From Spirometra erinaceieuropaei (Eukaryota > Platyhelminthes > Cestoda > Diphyllobothriidea > Diphyllobothriidae), in NCBI GenBank assembly GCA_902702965.1, contig CACRXP010000719.1, positions 169,576 through 233,575 of the forward strand: a stretch of 64,000 nt of DNA, in the 5' to 3' direction. Below the pieces are notes generated by a model. The model did not search any database and had not been told where the DNA came from. It saw nothing but the letters and a program-made list of their open reading frames with translations. Below are positions 35,465-47,823 of the stretch, piece by piece. Numbering within the stretch: position 1 is the first letter of the stretch; the number at the start of each line of letters is the position of its first letter. The position numbers and the translations under genes were made by a program.

Positions 35465-38400
35465 GAACATGTTTTAGCCGTAAGGCGGATAAATGAACTT
35501 TTGCATGTCGCCATGCGCAGCCCCAATAATAATCACTCCCTCGCCTTTGGCCGTGCCAAAGGGCTCGTCAGAGCTAAGGAAAAAACTGGGGGAGTGAAAA
35601 ACGAAGCCTTTTGCTTTGATGTCACTTTGATCGACTCAGTAGCGGTATACGAGGCCATCAGGCAGTACTTGCGTGCGAGAGGAGGACCAAAGAGAAAAGA
35701 GTGTGATTAATTTAAAAAAATCGTGTACTTTCCGTATCGTCAGCCTCAAATGATTTGCTCAGTTGCAAGTGTAAAATGTCAGGTAGCCAAATAATCCCCC
35801 CCCCGGACATCATCTTGCATTTTCCTTCCTTATACATGCGCGTAGCGTTTCGAGCTCCACGTACTTTATAGTGTTAATCAATTCCCAATAAGATGCAGAT
35901 AAAGAAGAAGAAGAAGAAGAAGAAGAAGAAGAGCAGAACCAATAATTTGAAATATATGTGGACTGACGTTTCGGAGCCTCTAAATTTCTTTCACCAGAGT
36001 AGTGTGGTGGTTGTTCCCGTCGGCCTCAGCCTTGCTGCCTGTCTTGCGTTGTCACCGTATTCTATTTACGAAATTTGACCTACCTGTTCGCTGCTGATCA
36101 GTCGTTGCCCGTGTGTGACCGCTCGTATGACCGTCGCGGCCGTCGACGTTGTTGCCATGCTAACATGGTTCTTGGTCTGCCAGTCGAGGGACCAGTCGTT
36201 GTGGCTCCTTTGGGTTGATTTCGGTCTCGTTTACTCGTCAATGAGGCCGTTCCACTCTGGTTACGTGAACTACAGCGGTTCACACCTTCATACTTCAGAG
36301 TCACCAGAAGTAAGAACAAATGTCTTCTTGATAAGAAGAAATTAGAATAAATGGGAGAGTGTCATCAAATCCCGTCCGTTCCCCTTTGTCATAGTCCCAA
36401 TTTCGAATAAGGTCTAATCACCTAAAGAATTCCAGAAAAATCAGGTAAGTCCACGACCTATAACACAAAACTTCCATTGCTGGTATTCTTAACTTAAATG
36501 GTTTGTTCTACATTGGTAGAAAAAGCGATACTAGGCATGGCCATTAATACGGGGTTACGACCTTCAACTGTCGGCCTCACATTTCACCGAGTAGAAAACT
36601 CCACAGTCAGAGGGTAGACATGTTTGTTTTGAAGGCGCCGATGGATATAAAGTGTCTGTTTTTCGAAGGCAGCAATGCACGTTTTGGCTGATAAGATTGT
36701 TAAATGACGGTGATCGATGAGTACAGATCTTGCAAGGTAACTGCATTTGAGAGGGCTAAAAAGGATCTGTTGAGTCAAACATGGCTTGAAACATGGAGTC
36801 GGTGGACCTAGTTGCTCCCATGGCCTTAACAGGCCTAGCAGGGAATAATCCAAGACCCATGCCCGATGTGATGATACCGTATATAGATAACAAATGTACC
36901 ATGTATTGCGAGTTTTACACAGTAAACTCTACTGAAATCGTCATTTACGCCAAATGAACCATATCTGCCGACCAAAGTTATTTAGGCAAAAAATGAATTT
37001 TTTGGTTAAATCACCAGGAACTGATATTACGGCGCACACAACTTAAGCACTTTAATTAATGGACTATTTGCAAAAACCTGTGTAACTAGAGTTTTTGATG
37101 TGCTGATATGATCGTGCTGTTCAAGGCGTCGTTTTTAAACGAGTATATGTTCATTCAGTTTCAATGTCTGATAGAATTCCGAAAAATAGCACCAAATGCC
37201 AGCAATAGGAAGTGTGCAATGCATGGAGGATATTTGACATTAAAGACCCTCGGATGAGCTATAACTAACCTGGAGCGCCATTTGGCCGGTAGTCCCCGAT
37301 CTGTGCAAAATGAACTTTAGAAATTCCCGCTAAGTTTTTGTATTCCACAATAGAGTTCATTCGAGTATACGCACAGCGGGGAGCAATTAAAAACCTAAAG
37401 ACATTACCGTGCGGGTCAAAGCAGACAGAGAATGACACTGTTGGCAAATTTTTCGTTACTAAACACCACAAGCAATGCCCAGCTCTGAATTTCCAAAAAA
37501 CTATCTTCCGGCGTTTAGTAATAAAACATTTATTCCGAGGTTTTCAGATTGGTCGATTCTCTAGACACCGTAAGAACAAAGGACTCTTAAATGACCACTT
37601 TCTGCAGATTAACCGAAGCCTATCATTCCTTGCTCCTCTAAGTTATGGAATCTTGCTATTCGTTCAGGGCCTTTCTAACCCGCAAACATCTATACCACCG
37701 GTCTCCTATCGTTCTAGACAGAATGTCTCCGTATGTACGTCTAATTTATGGTTGAATTGGGACTGTTTATAAGCCCTTATTACTTTTCCCCAGTTCCTTA
37801 TCGTTGTTAAACCTCCTCCTAGGATGTGGGACAATATATAATAAACGTCCATGAAAGCATAAGTGACATGACTGTAGTCACTCCCGACTAACTTACCAGC
37901 AGCCGGAAAAGATTACTTCAGCTTCCTCTGAATAAGCATTCACGCTATAGTCGCACGTGATTTAGGAGGTTCTCGCACATCTCACCATGAAGCAAACAAG
38001 TTGTCTGCACAAACTCGTACTTTTAGCAAAAACAAATACGACAGATTTCGATGCAGGAAAACATGGTCACGTGACCTCTGGCCTGTAAACACGACGTGGC
38101 CCAGCCCCCTTCCCTGTCCTTCGGGACTTTTCCCCGGTCATTGCACGAATGGGCCTCCTGACACCCGTCATCCATCATCAAATGGCTGCGGGTCTGCACA
38201 CATGTGCACGCAAAGCTTGGGGGGGCAGGACCGTTACTCAACACTCAACTACCATAGTTGCTGAATAGAAGAAACACGTCTACTTTAGACTGTAGTAATT
38301 TTTCTCATAGATTACGCACGGTTAACAAAAATCTACGAGAATTTTAAGACTTTAAGACGTTTGACATTCTGAGCAAAGCATGTGCCCTGCATCATATGTG

Positions 38401-38850
38401 CATCAGAAAGTTCTGAAGCTGCCTTGCGAACATGATTTATGTTCATGTAAACTTAAATAGACGGAGTAATTTTAAAGATTTGATAAGTTCATAATGATAC
38501 TTCTAAAGGATGATTCCGATTACGTCTGGTCTATCCTCTCAACCACATTGCCCAACTTTTGCCACTTACGTTCACGTCTTAACCTATAATTCACTCGTTC
38601 ACGTCCACAGAGTGTATTTTGGCAATGTCAATACAAATATGCTTTCCCTGCTGTCCAGAAATCATAAAGTTAATGTGTAAACGAATCATCACTTCCCAGT
38701 TATAGTGCTGGCAAATAGGACTCACGGAGAGTATTTAAATTGGCCCATACTGCTGCGACCGATGAAGTCATACGCAACGTAATAACGATCGTATTTTACG
38801 TTCGTTTGGTAGGCAATCGATCAGAGTCGATATTTAGTTTGTACGTACCG
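35465..38850 (-). repeat. right arm of the large inverted repeat
   Basis: This is the reverse complement of 19395-22765. Landmarks in order include GGCCGTGCCAAAG (near 35551; matches 22677), the frame 36098-36319 minus (matches 21946-22167), the frame 36584-36853 minus (matches 21412-21681), and AATCATGTTC-type sequence near 38430 (matches 19840). Near 35970-36005 the minus strand has CTCTGGTGAAAG...CTCCGAAACGTCAGTCC, a hammerhead-like core with CTGGTGA in place of CTGATGA. The arm differs from its partner by an expanded AAG microsatellite and many point changes. Confidence 0.8.
35900..35935 (+). repeat. (AAG)n microsatellite
   Basis: About eleven AAG/AGA units. The corresponding place in the left arm (about 22335-22350) has only three or four units, so the array expanded after the duplication or contracted in the other arm. 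Confidence 0.95.
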
Positions 38851-38869
38851 GATCGTAAAACTAATCCTC

Positions 38870-39735
38870 TTGCAGCATAATTCTATAGTAATCCAGTTAC
38901 CTCAGGATGCCGGTTTTGAAAGATTTTTGGCTGCATGCATGCAATGTAAAAAATGACCATTCACGTAGCATGTATTTTTCTCGCTGATTTTCGATGTGCT
39001 TAAATATTTTATTTTACCACATGAAAAACACGCATGAAGATATTCATTTCTTTGTCCGTTTGGTAGAACATTACGTTTTCTTCCAATTGTATACTCAAAG
39101 GCATTGTATCATTCGATTTTAACAAAGTTTCTAATTTTGAGATTTTTTAATACGGTGAAACTGCCGTTCACAAAATGTCATGCCTCTGCATTTATCCGTT
39201 TGGCCTGTAAAGTTAACAATATGGCTCAAATTTACTGGTTAATTTTATGAACCAAATATGGTCCGCCCTTATTACCGTTGGCGGAAAATGTACGGTTTGT
39301 GGTTTGGTAACCCGGAACGCAAGTGTAACGGCAGTTTGCGTCCAAATTTTTTCGGGAACTGGAAAAGATTTTGAAAACCGAACTGCACCCTTTCTTCGAG
39401 TATAGTATTGTAAGAAGACGTCATATTCTACCGAATAGGCCAAGGAAGAAATATGCTTATGCGTGGTTTTCATGAAATATTTTTAAATTGTTAAGGGCAT
39501 TGAAAATTAATGATAAAAATCCATGGGAATCAAGAAGCCATTTATCACACAGCATAGATTTGCATGTAGCCCGAAAGACGTCCACGCGAATACTGGCGTC
39601 CTGGTGTAACTGACTTATTGTAGAATTATGCTGCGGGATGACTAGTTGTACAACCCTCTTCAATTAATCTTTTCGAAACAAAAAATGCATTCTGGAATTT
39701 CGACAGACATTTCAAGAGTAAGCCAACCTAGTGTA
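38870..39735 (+). repeat. TIR-family repeat, copy lacking its left end
   Basis: It begins inside the element (CTTGCAGCATAATTCTATAG, TCCAGTTACCTCAGGATGCC) right where the inverted-repeat arm ends, and finishes with GGAATTTCGACAGACATTTC AAGAGTAAGCC. It is the closest relative of the copy at 31205-32165. Confidence 0.65.
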
Positions 39736-39930
39736 TGTGGCAAAGCTATTATACCGTACTCCCGACATATGTACCAATTAAAAGCCCAGACAAAAGCCCA
39801 GTTAAAAGCCCAGTCATTTACCGATATTCTACCGCTGTGTGACACAACTGCGAGGGATTCAGCTCCTTTGTGGGTCTCCAGCGTCTTCTTTACTGTTTCG
39901 GTGTATGAGCTCCAGAGGACAAGTTCTTAA
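39736..39930 (+). repeat. flank shared with 32166-32242 and 32496-32610
   Basis: GTGTATGTGGCAAAG...ACCAATTAAAAGCCCAGACA and, further on, ACCGATATTCTACCGCTGTG...GACACAACTG continue here without interruption. In the copy at 32 kb they are separated by the inverted left end of PLE1. A direct segmental duplication predating that PLE piece explains this. Confidence 0.6.
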
Positions 39931-40079
39931 AAAATTTCGTAAATTATATGCTTGATTATTCTTTGGAGTTCATATGCCGGAAACCGCATAGAGAACGCTG
40001 GGGGACACAGTGAGGACCCGGACCCTCGCTAAATTTGTAGGCCTTCTTAACAAAGTATTATTTCTGCTTGCCGTCGAAA

Positions 40080-40240
40080 AGAAGTGCTTCCGAAATCTGG
40101 CATCCTGAGGTAACTGAAGTATTATATAATTATGCTGCAAACGGATCAGTTTTACAAACCTACTTGATTAATCTTTTCAAAACGAAAATGGATTTCGAAA
40201 TTTCGGGTGACTTTTCATGAGTTAACCCACCTTCTGTAGA
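40080..40240 (+). repeat. right end of another TIR-family copy
   Basis: The run CTGGCATCCTGAGGTAACTG...TAATTATGCTGC and the terminus GAAATTTCGGGTGACTTTTC ATGAGTTAACCCACC match the right end of the 984-bp element. Confidence 0.55.
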
Positions 40241-40939
40241 GCTGTTCACATTGCGATAACTGGCATTTAAACATCAAGCGTCGTTTAGCGGACTTCGTGG
40301 CCGGCGGCCAGTTCATCTCTTTTTTTGAGGATTCTAATATAGCCTCAGAGGAGAGGCGGGGTCTGACTGTGGCTGCATATCTGGAGTTTTCCATCCCATA
40401 GTTGCTATCAGGCATTTGTCATTGTTGGAGCTGCTTCGACTTACTTTCTTCATCAGTGCATTCATTTTGTGAATCGAAGACGGCCTTTGTATTAATTCAT
40501 GAACTTGGTCGCCTAAGCAACGATTTATCGTAAACGGAGCTTCACGGGACAGCTTTCCCCTGCCCTTGCGCATGGATTTTTACTGTTGACTCAGGTTATC
40601 TTAATGGAACACGAAGGATTTCGTTCGAATTATGCAAACATTATCCTAAACATTTTACTGACAAAGAAAAGTGTGATCTGCATGAACTGCCCTGGTCTCT
40701 TTCACGTAATCATTCAGTAAGTCTGCGAAAAATTCCGAAAAGTCCGTGGATGAGAACCCAAGCATCTGATTCAAGTGCTTCTTTACTTGGATCCAGAGCC
40801 AAAGTAGTTTCCACTCCGGGTGAAGTGTGGCCGTATTCAAATGGGAGGGAATGCACCGTCTGTAGAAAGGAAAGCGGTCGATGACATTTGCCACACAGAT
40901 CCAGCGGCTTTTGGACGATCTTTATCCCGACCGTCTCGA

Positions 40940-41715
40940 AAAAATTACATTCTTTAAAAATGACTGCTCAAGTAGCCTACATATATCTCATTAAGTTCGA
41001 TGTCCTTACAAACTTAAATATGCTCTATTAAGAGCATCTGCATAACGTACGTCATACTTAAATTCTATACTGGAGGACAGAACATCGTCCGGTATTTAAA
41101 AAGTCAATAACTATGGTATTTAAATCGCGGGATCTACATTCAAAAAGACTGTATCTTTACATTAATTAATGTTGCTTTAGGGCAAAAACAGTGCGACCCA
41201 AATCCACAGCAAAAAGTTTATGAATCCCGTACAGTATCTTCTTAGCAGCCCAGAACAATGCAAGTTTTTCCCAACATTGAAGACATGCAACTTGTGGTCG
41301 GTAACCCTGAATGCAGGTGTAGTGGTAGGTCAAGTTAAAAGTTATTTGGAAATGAAAAAGTTTTTAAGCCAAATTGTACTATTCTTTCATGATAAAATTT
41401 AATCGAAGTGTATTTTACTACCAAACATGTAGAAGGATAAAGGGTTGCGTGCATGTTTTCCATAAAATACATCTACATTTGTAAGAGCATTGAAAACGAA
41501 AAAAATGCATACAACCTAGGCAATAAATTTGCAGACTGTGGGTTTTTGCCGACGGCCGAAACGAAGCGTACTTGAATGCCAACATCCTGATATGACTGAA
41601 ATATCCTAGGATCCTGCGGCATGGTCGCTAATATGACAAGCCTCCCCAAGTTCTCGTTTCGAATCGAGAAGGCGTTTTGGAAGTTCTATGAAACAGCACA
41701 TTTACCGTATGTAAC
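40940..41715 (+). repeat. diverged TIR-family copy
   Basis: The internal landmark GTAACCCTGAATGCAGGTGT near 41299 and the right part (TTTGCAGACTGTGGGTTTTT, CCAACATCCTGATATGACTG, TCGTTTCGAATCGAGAAGGC) follow the family in order. The left third is weakly matched and the terminal CATTTCATGAG is eroded. Confidence 0.5.
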
Positions 41716-43685
41716 CCTTCCCGCCGTCCTTCAGACAGCATTGCGTTAGATTCCAGGGGAGTAAATAATCCTGTGACTCAAAACTCAGTCCAAATCCTAG
41801 CCCGCTTAGCTCTCCTAGCCATAACCGTAGATTAAATCGCAAGGAATATATCGTAGAATGATATTTATTCCCACGTCCTACCATGGAGTCCTCAATGACG
41901 ATAGCATGGCAATTGGTGGCGCTAGGCGCCTTTATGGGGAATCCTTTACGCCATTCTGCTTCTATAATCCGTCATGAAATCCGAGGGTTATCATGCAAAA
42001 CCGGTGGAAGCACGCGTTCATTGTTTTCAGCCGTCAATTCCTTTTCTGTTATGCGCTCAGACATTTGCGGTCACCTGGAATTTTATCCAGTCACCCTTGT
42101 CTTTGTTGAATAACCCACCATGGATGAGTGCCTAGAGAGAAACTTCCCAACTTTAAATAGCATTTTTGATTTGGGCCTTTGCTGGCGGTTACAGCATTTT
42201 TTCAGTCAACGCACAGTCAAAAACTTTGTTTTTGACACCGATGCAAAGCTACTTCGAAAACATACACAGGAGACCATGGCGCAAGGATATGTTTTAAGGG
42301 CACTAGTCTGTTCGACAAACTACAAAGGAATGTCTCGTAAGGTACCTAGAAAGCAATGGGTCATTTAGTTTTGTCAAAGTATTTCAGTCGTGAGTCTTTG
42401 CCTGCGATCGCATAAGGATGATCATGCAGTAATGGATTGACGTAATGCAGTAATTTCAACAAGCGTTCCGAGAGAATGATCACCACTTAACTTTGTCAAT
42501 CAAGGCATAAGAAATCTAGACGGGAAACCAAAATCAAACAGCCTCAAATTCAGGCAAGTGTTCAACTCCTCTGGAACGCCGCTGCGGCCGTCATTAGCCT
42601 ACCAAAACCCTCACACCTCACGTAGACCTGAGACAACTGAAATACTGAGTCCAGAGGCCGAAAAATCCACTGCAACGACCAGAAACGTCTTGAATCGTCT
42701 AGCGGGCCCTTAGCAGTTGGGTTAAAATCAGTTTCGTCAAATAAACTTGAAGACTCCTTCAGTAATGAACTGCAAAGCGCGTAACAACGGTGAGAATGAA
42801 AAACGCCAACTCCCAGGTAGAGGCTTGTTCGATACGACCCGACCATGAACTCAAGATCGACGACGCTGAAACGCTCTCGGCGGGTGACAACCGAGTGGAC
42901 GGGGGTTACATGAGTCATGTTTCTTTGGATCCAGTCTATCAGCAAACATGTTTGTGCGAGAGCTTTAAGATTCCGATTGTTGAACTGGGGTGTCGTTTGG
43001 TTTTCTAATAGCATGTGTGTAATAACATTTGACCATACAAATTTTGCCCCAAGAACATAATCAATAAAAAATAGTATTTTGCGCTTCATACAAAGCGGCA
43101 CCACTCTTGCTAAACTTTTTGGTGATAGATCTAGTTTTAAGCGCTTTAATCTTTATTCCTTCTATTGCCAGGGAAAATTTGTGCTAGATGGTAATTTTAA
43201 AGTGTTGCGAAGTCATTTTTAAATGGATGACTGCAGTAGGAAGACATTAAGCGGCCCAGGAGGTAAGATATTTCCAAAATGGAAATGAGCAAGACGTAGT
43301 CAAATCGTCAAAACCCCGATTTCGCGTTGAATGCTCCATCATTGAAGTATCGACAACGCGCATGTTAGTCGAACAGAAGATCGTTTTCATTTTTTATTAG
43401 GCGAACCTGTCGAGACAGAGAGGACGATAGCAAGACGTTTTCAGGATAAGAATTCGGGGAGACAGTATCAGTAGGACAGTCCTTACAGTGACGGACTAGT
43501 AACAAACAGTGTGAAGGTCGGTGGAAGCTAGTGTGTTAGGTCATTTTATGGGCAGTCGAGACGTGAGGTGCATGCTTGCGTCTAGGTCATGTCAGTCGAC
43601 AGCCAATAGCGTCGATACCGTGAAGCTATCGCCACGCCGTGAACCGAATCATGTGGAGCGTAGGTACTAAACTGCCGCATAAGTG
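41716..43685. other. no supported gene; one 180-codon frame on the minus strand
   Basis: The minus-strand frame 42562-43104 is long for this AT-rich area but its translation (180 residues, Ser/Leu/Arg-rich) shows no domain I recognise and no splice-ready neighbours. The rest holds short frames only. Intergenic or old repeat sequence is the default reading. Confidence 0.4.
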
Positions 43686-43689
43686 AACT

Positions 43690-44165
43690 TTACGAATGAG
43701 CAGTTGAACTGGCGACTACGAAGACAGACTGTCACGAACCCATTGAATTGTAGGCGGCATTTCTTCCAGATTGCCTGGCAAGCTCTTCAAAAGGTCAGGT
43801 CTAAAATTACTCGTGAATCAAAGATGTCTTTCAAAACTCAAGGATACTCTTTCTTCAGACATATACTTTTAAGTCCAAATAAGTACAAAAATGCTACCGG
43901 TATGAATTCTGTGAAATAGATTTAAATTTAAGTGGGTACCCAAAAATCAACTAAAAATGCATACTATTTAGATAGTGCATTTTTACGGGATGCAGTTCTT
44001 CCAAGCAGCCGAAAACAAGCTCGTTTAGACAGCCGCATCCTTACATGCTTGGAATATCTTTGGATTATGATGGACGATGTTTAATATTACAATCCAACCT
44101 CAGCCGTCTTTGCTAATCGAAAACGCACTGTAGAATTCCGGTTGATATGTCATGATAAAGTCGGT
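43690..44165 (+). repeat. partial TIR-family copy, right half
   Basis: AAAATTACTCGTGAATCAAA, AAAATGCATACTATTTAGAT, CAAGCAGCCGAAAACAAGCT and the terminal stretch CGAAAACGCACTGTAGAATT ... GTCATGATAAAGTCG correspond in order to the right half of the family. It lies about 620 bases upstream of the second secreted-protein gene. Confidence 0.5.
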
Positions 44166-44782
44166 CTACTGTAACAGGGAATTACAGCAACCGTGTGAAC
44201 TTTTAGAAACGTCCACTACATTTTTCCCTTTACAGACAATACCCAAAGTCTTTAATCATTTAGATTGTTCCAAAGGAGCGCAAGCCTATAGTATCGTTAT
44301 TGTCCAAATTTCTACCTTGACAAGAGCGCAACAATAGCTTTCATTTATTCTTGACGTTGCAGCTAGCGAAAGTGAGGCTACCTTTTCTGCTGCTATAAAG
44401 TCGATCGTATATGAACACTCACGTACACGCACAATAAGTTAAGATGGTTGTTTTTAACGTTGTTTTGTCTGGTCGCCGTCCTTGTTTTCTCGCTAAGCGC
44501 ATCTGGACGACCTATTGGCTGATATTCCTCTAGGTCGTCTACGCCTCTGCCATAAATAAAAATCTCTGCAGTCAAATAAGGCGCGGATTAGAAAACACAA
44601 ATTTTTGGGAACTGATCTTTCAAGCGCCTCACTTGACTGTCAAAACTTAGTTGATAAAAGTTTGAGTAAGTCTTTTAGTGATTGTAAACTTACGTTATTA
44701 CTTGATGCACAACTCTCTCGTAGCAAATTTGTTTGAACAAAATTATATTTCTTTACATTTTTCTATTCTCTTCAGAGTTCAA

Positions 44783-47700
44783 ATGGAGGCTGTTGTCATC
44801 TTGCTACTGTTTCGTAAGAACAAGTTCCTTCGTTTACCCAATATTTATGACTCACTGTTTTTGTGCATATAATACTTTTACAAATTGTTACTTATTTGTG
44901 CGTAATTTTGCGATAGGTTGTCTTCATTTAATTAAATTACTAAATGACGGTTTACTATTTTCCGCCAGAGAGACACTATTGGTGCGAGTTAGAAAAAAGC
45001 GTGGATTCACACTATAGCAAGTTTTACTGTCTAGTAACCTGTTAAATGTTAGAAACGAAAACTTAACAAACACTTCAGTTCCTATATAGCTCCAGGTTTT
45101 AAGAGCACGACAGAGAAAGCTGAGCCTGATTTTATTTGAAAGATAAACATTAATATTGCTCCATAAAATGACTAACTGCTAACGCTTTATTTTTTACTTG
45201 ATCTAGAAACGTGCCTTGCAGTTGATTACCGTGTAGGCGAACTCACAACATTTTACAGATTTGAATTCACGCCTCCGGTCACTAAGGTAGATTACATTTT
45301 TTGAATTTATAAATTGTCAGGCAAGCTACCTTGTGTTGCCAGGGTGATTACGATGTTAATTAAAAATTGCAAAATGACTTAAAGTTTAATCTATTTTAGG
45401 TTGCAACATCCTCTCCCGCTATAAAAAGTGGCGACTGCAAGAGAAAGGAGTTTTGTTACCAGATATTTAACGGTAAACCTTTCCAAATTAAAAATTCATA
45501 TATAAATACATCAGTAGTTTTAAACTGCCCGTACGCTTTTAGCAAGCAGAGGAGCGATAGTGCGTGGAACAATTTCCGAACCCGTTTCCGCCGTAATCTT
45601 CTATGTTCGACAAAGTTCAACTCCTCGTGCCCTTGTCATTACCCGAAAAGACGCAGAGAATAAAGGTACGCTTGTGGATACTATGCACTTTATGGCCTAG
45701 CGAATAAGTTTCAAGTAACAAGGGGTGACACAAGAGTGACGGGACTTCGACCATTTTTGCAACATCTAGCTAAATAGTTCACAGACGCAAAATGTGAATT
45801 TAAATGTAAAAGCGCAGTGAATATTCTATCTCATGCGAGGTTAACCGTTATTTCAAAATGTGTGTCCCACCCGAAGAGACTACTTATGATTATAATTTTA
45901 CTTACCATGTAGCATGATTCTAGGATATTACAACCACTTAAGACTTCTAGATGGGCTTTATTTTCGACTGCTTGCAGAATCTATATTCTGTAAAAAGACT
46001 ACATATTTAATAGGATTCTTCCTCATTGATTGTAGATGCTCTCATAAATACAAATCTATTTTATTGAAAAACAGCATAAAAATATTCTCTTGTGCGCTCC
46101 TTTGTTAGAAGATAGCGTTTTCTGTAAATTTGGAAAATATTATCTTTCGGCTTTTAAAAAGCTTCTGATTGCGAAATCTAGGAACTCGAAATATTCATTC
46201 ATATGACATCGTACCCCTGCATTTCATAATGTTGTTTGTAAAGTATACAATATGGCGAAATCTACCGCAAAATAAAATGAAATTCATATAGTATCTTCTC
46301 AGCAGAATATAAGATTCATGCTATTCCTGCCAGTTTGTAGTTTGGAAACCCTGAATGCAAGTGAACCGTCAGTTCGAGGCGAAAATTACTCGAGAATCTA
46401 AAGACGTTTTAAAACTATATTGCGCTGCTCCCCCAAGAATAAAATTTGAAGAAAAATCAATGGTCTTCAAAAGGGACATAACAATGATTATTATTATTAT
46501 TCATCTCGTCTACATAACAAATTTAATTTATAGTGACATCAGAAATCATATACGAAAAGTCATACTACTTATGCAGTCAATTTTTGCAAAATATATTATT
46601 TGCAGGCGGAAAAAACAGAATCGTTCAATAACTTTCATTCTGATATGACTGGAGTATCTCGGGATCTCGCTTCACTATCCTTAATATTACGACACTACTT
46701 AGGTAGACTTTTCAAATCGAAAACACGTTTCAGAATTTCGGCCAAGTTTTCATGATTTAGTCGACGTACTGGTCTAAATTTTCGATTGAGGAGGAGGTTA
46801 GACAGTGAATTAAGCTCAACTACGACACAGATTTTCATGTCTAGTATACAATGGTGGCAAGAGTTTCACATGTGTCTCCATGTGTCAAGATATCAGTAAT
46901 CGTGTAAGTCATGTACCGCTCGCAACAAATCAGGAAGTGAATCATTCTATTCACAATTTCGAAATTAAACCCGTTGGTTTTTCTACTGTCACCAGAACAT
47001 CATGATCTATGCGCCTTTCTGTTTAGTTATTTAATGTGGCATATGCGATTAGTGGCAACGTTTTCCTTACATTTGCGTTTGCACTAGAACCGACACTTCC
47101 ACGTGGCACGGTCGTTGACAAGACAGTGGATCTGGAGGCAGGATATCACTTTGAATACCTTGTCATTTTTAAGAATGAGGTCGAGGTACGCTAACATCTG
47201 CCGAGCTTTTACCTCCCTATTTTAAAATCAACAGTAAATTTGCATTCTAAAATTGCTTCTGTTATTCAAATCACAAAGAAAATCGATGTCTCTGGAGGCG
47301 CAAAATTGGCGGGCGGCTCTACACCATCCCCAACTCTGGGTGTCTACAGCCCGCTCTGTACGTCTTTCCAAGTTTTTGGTGTGTCAAGTGCAAACTATTC
47401 ATCAAACCTCATCCGTTTTAATTACCTGGCATCATTTTTTTCATTCGCATTAATCCTGATACATAATGTGATCGGGACAGAAATAATCTTATTGTCGAGG
47501 TTTTTTATGAATAACTGAAATAATATTACAAAACCCCTGTATAAAATGCAGATCGCAAGCCAATTTGCTTATTATTTATAGACCTTAAGGACCCTCGAAG
47601 TGGCCTCGTTATACTGATCAGCGGATACATTGAAAAAACGCCAATGTCTGTCCAGCTGCAGTATGCAAACAGTGGAACCCAGACATTCACCTTTTACCCA

Positions 47701-47823
47701 CGGGATGAATATGGAGCTTACTACCGTGGTTACTCTATATCCGACTCCAGTGGCGTGGCTTCAGTAAACCCCCTGTGGTGGGTAACACTTGCCGGAATCT
47801 CTCTCCGTCTGCTTCAGGTGTGA
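44783..47823 (+). CDS. secreted protein of unknown family, seven exons (paralogue 2)
   Basis: Coding exons are 44783-44813, 45207-45286, 45400-45472, 45543-45665, 47088-47185, 47279-47357 and 47582-47823 (TGA). Introns are GT-AG with phases 1, 0, 1, 1, 0, 1. The product has 241 residues. The N-terminus MEAVVILLLFQTCLA looks like a signal peptide. The mature part keeps just two cysteines (DCKRKEFC, C-x5-C). Conserved blocks are FYRFEFTPPV, SRGAIVRG, SAVIFYVRQS, LPRGTVVDKTVDLEAGY, VSGGAKLAGG, LGVYSPL, SGYIE, DEYGAYYRGYSIS and PLWWVTLAGISLRLLQV. Exon lengths match those of the gene at 5058-7110 exactly. An acceptor at 44771-44775, eight bases before the ATG, and a GTAAGT donor at 44666 suggest a 5' UTR intron as in the paralogue. 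Intron 4 is enlarged to about 1.4 kb by a TIR-family insertion. The NTS sequon of the paralogue is absent. Function unknown. Confidence 0.86.
45900..46770 (+). repeat. TIR-family copy inside intron 4 of the second gene
   Basis: GCATGATTCTAGGATATTAC, GTAAAAAGACTACATATTTA, GAAACCCTGAATGCAAGTGA, CAGTCAATTTTTGCAAAATA and the end CACGTTTCAGAATTTCGGCC ... TTTTCATGATTTAGTCGAC follow the family in order. Splice sites of the host intron (45666 and 47087) are untouched. Confidence 0.6.

Noticed and set aside
35709..35800. Short C and A homopolymers as regulatory sites
   Set aside because: They lie in repeat DNA with no nearby gene.
19395..38850. A Polinton/Maverick or giant virus-like element with 3.4-kb terminal inverted repeats
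   Set aside because: The core contains ordinary gypsy, PLE and TIR elements and none of the expected polymerase B, capsid, integrase or ATPase genes.
47092..47357. Galectin-like fold for the secreted family
   Set aside because: The strand-rich VSGGAKL region is vaguely similar, but the galectin HFNPR and WGxE signatures are missing, so no function was assigned.
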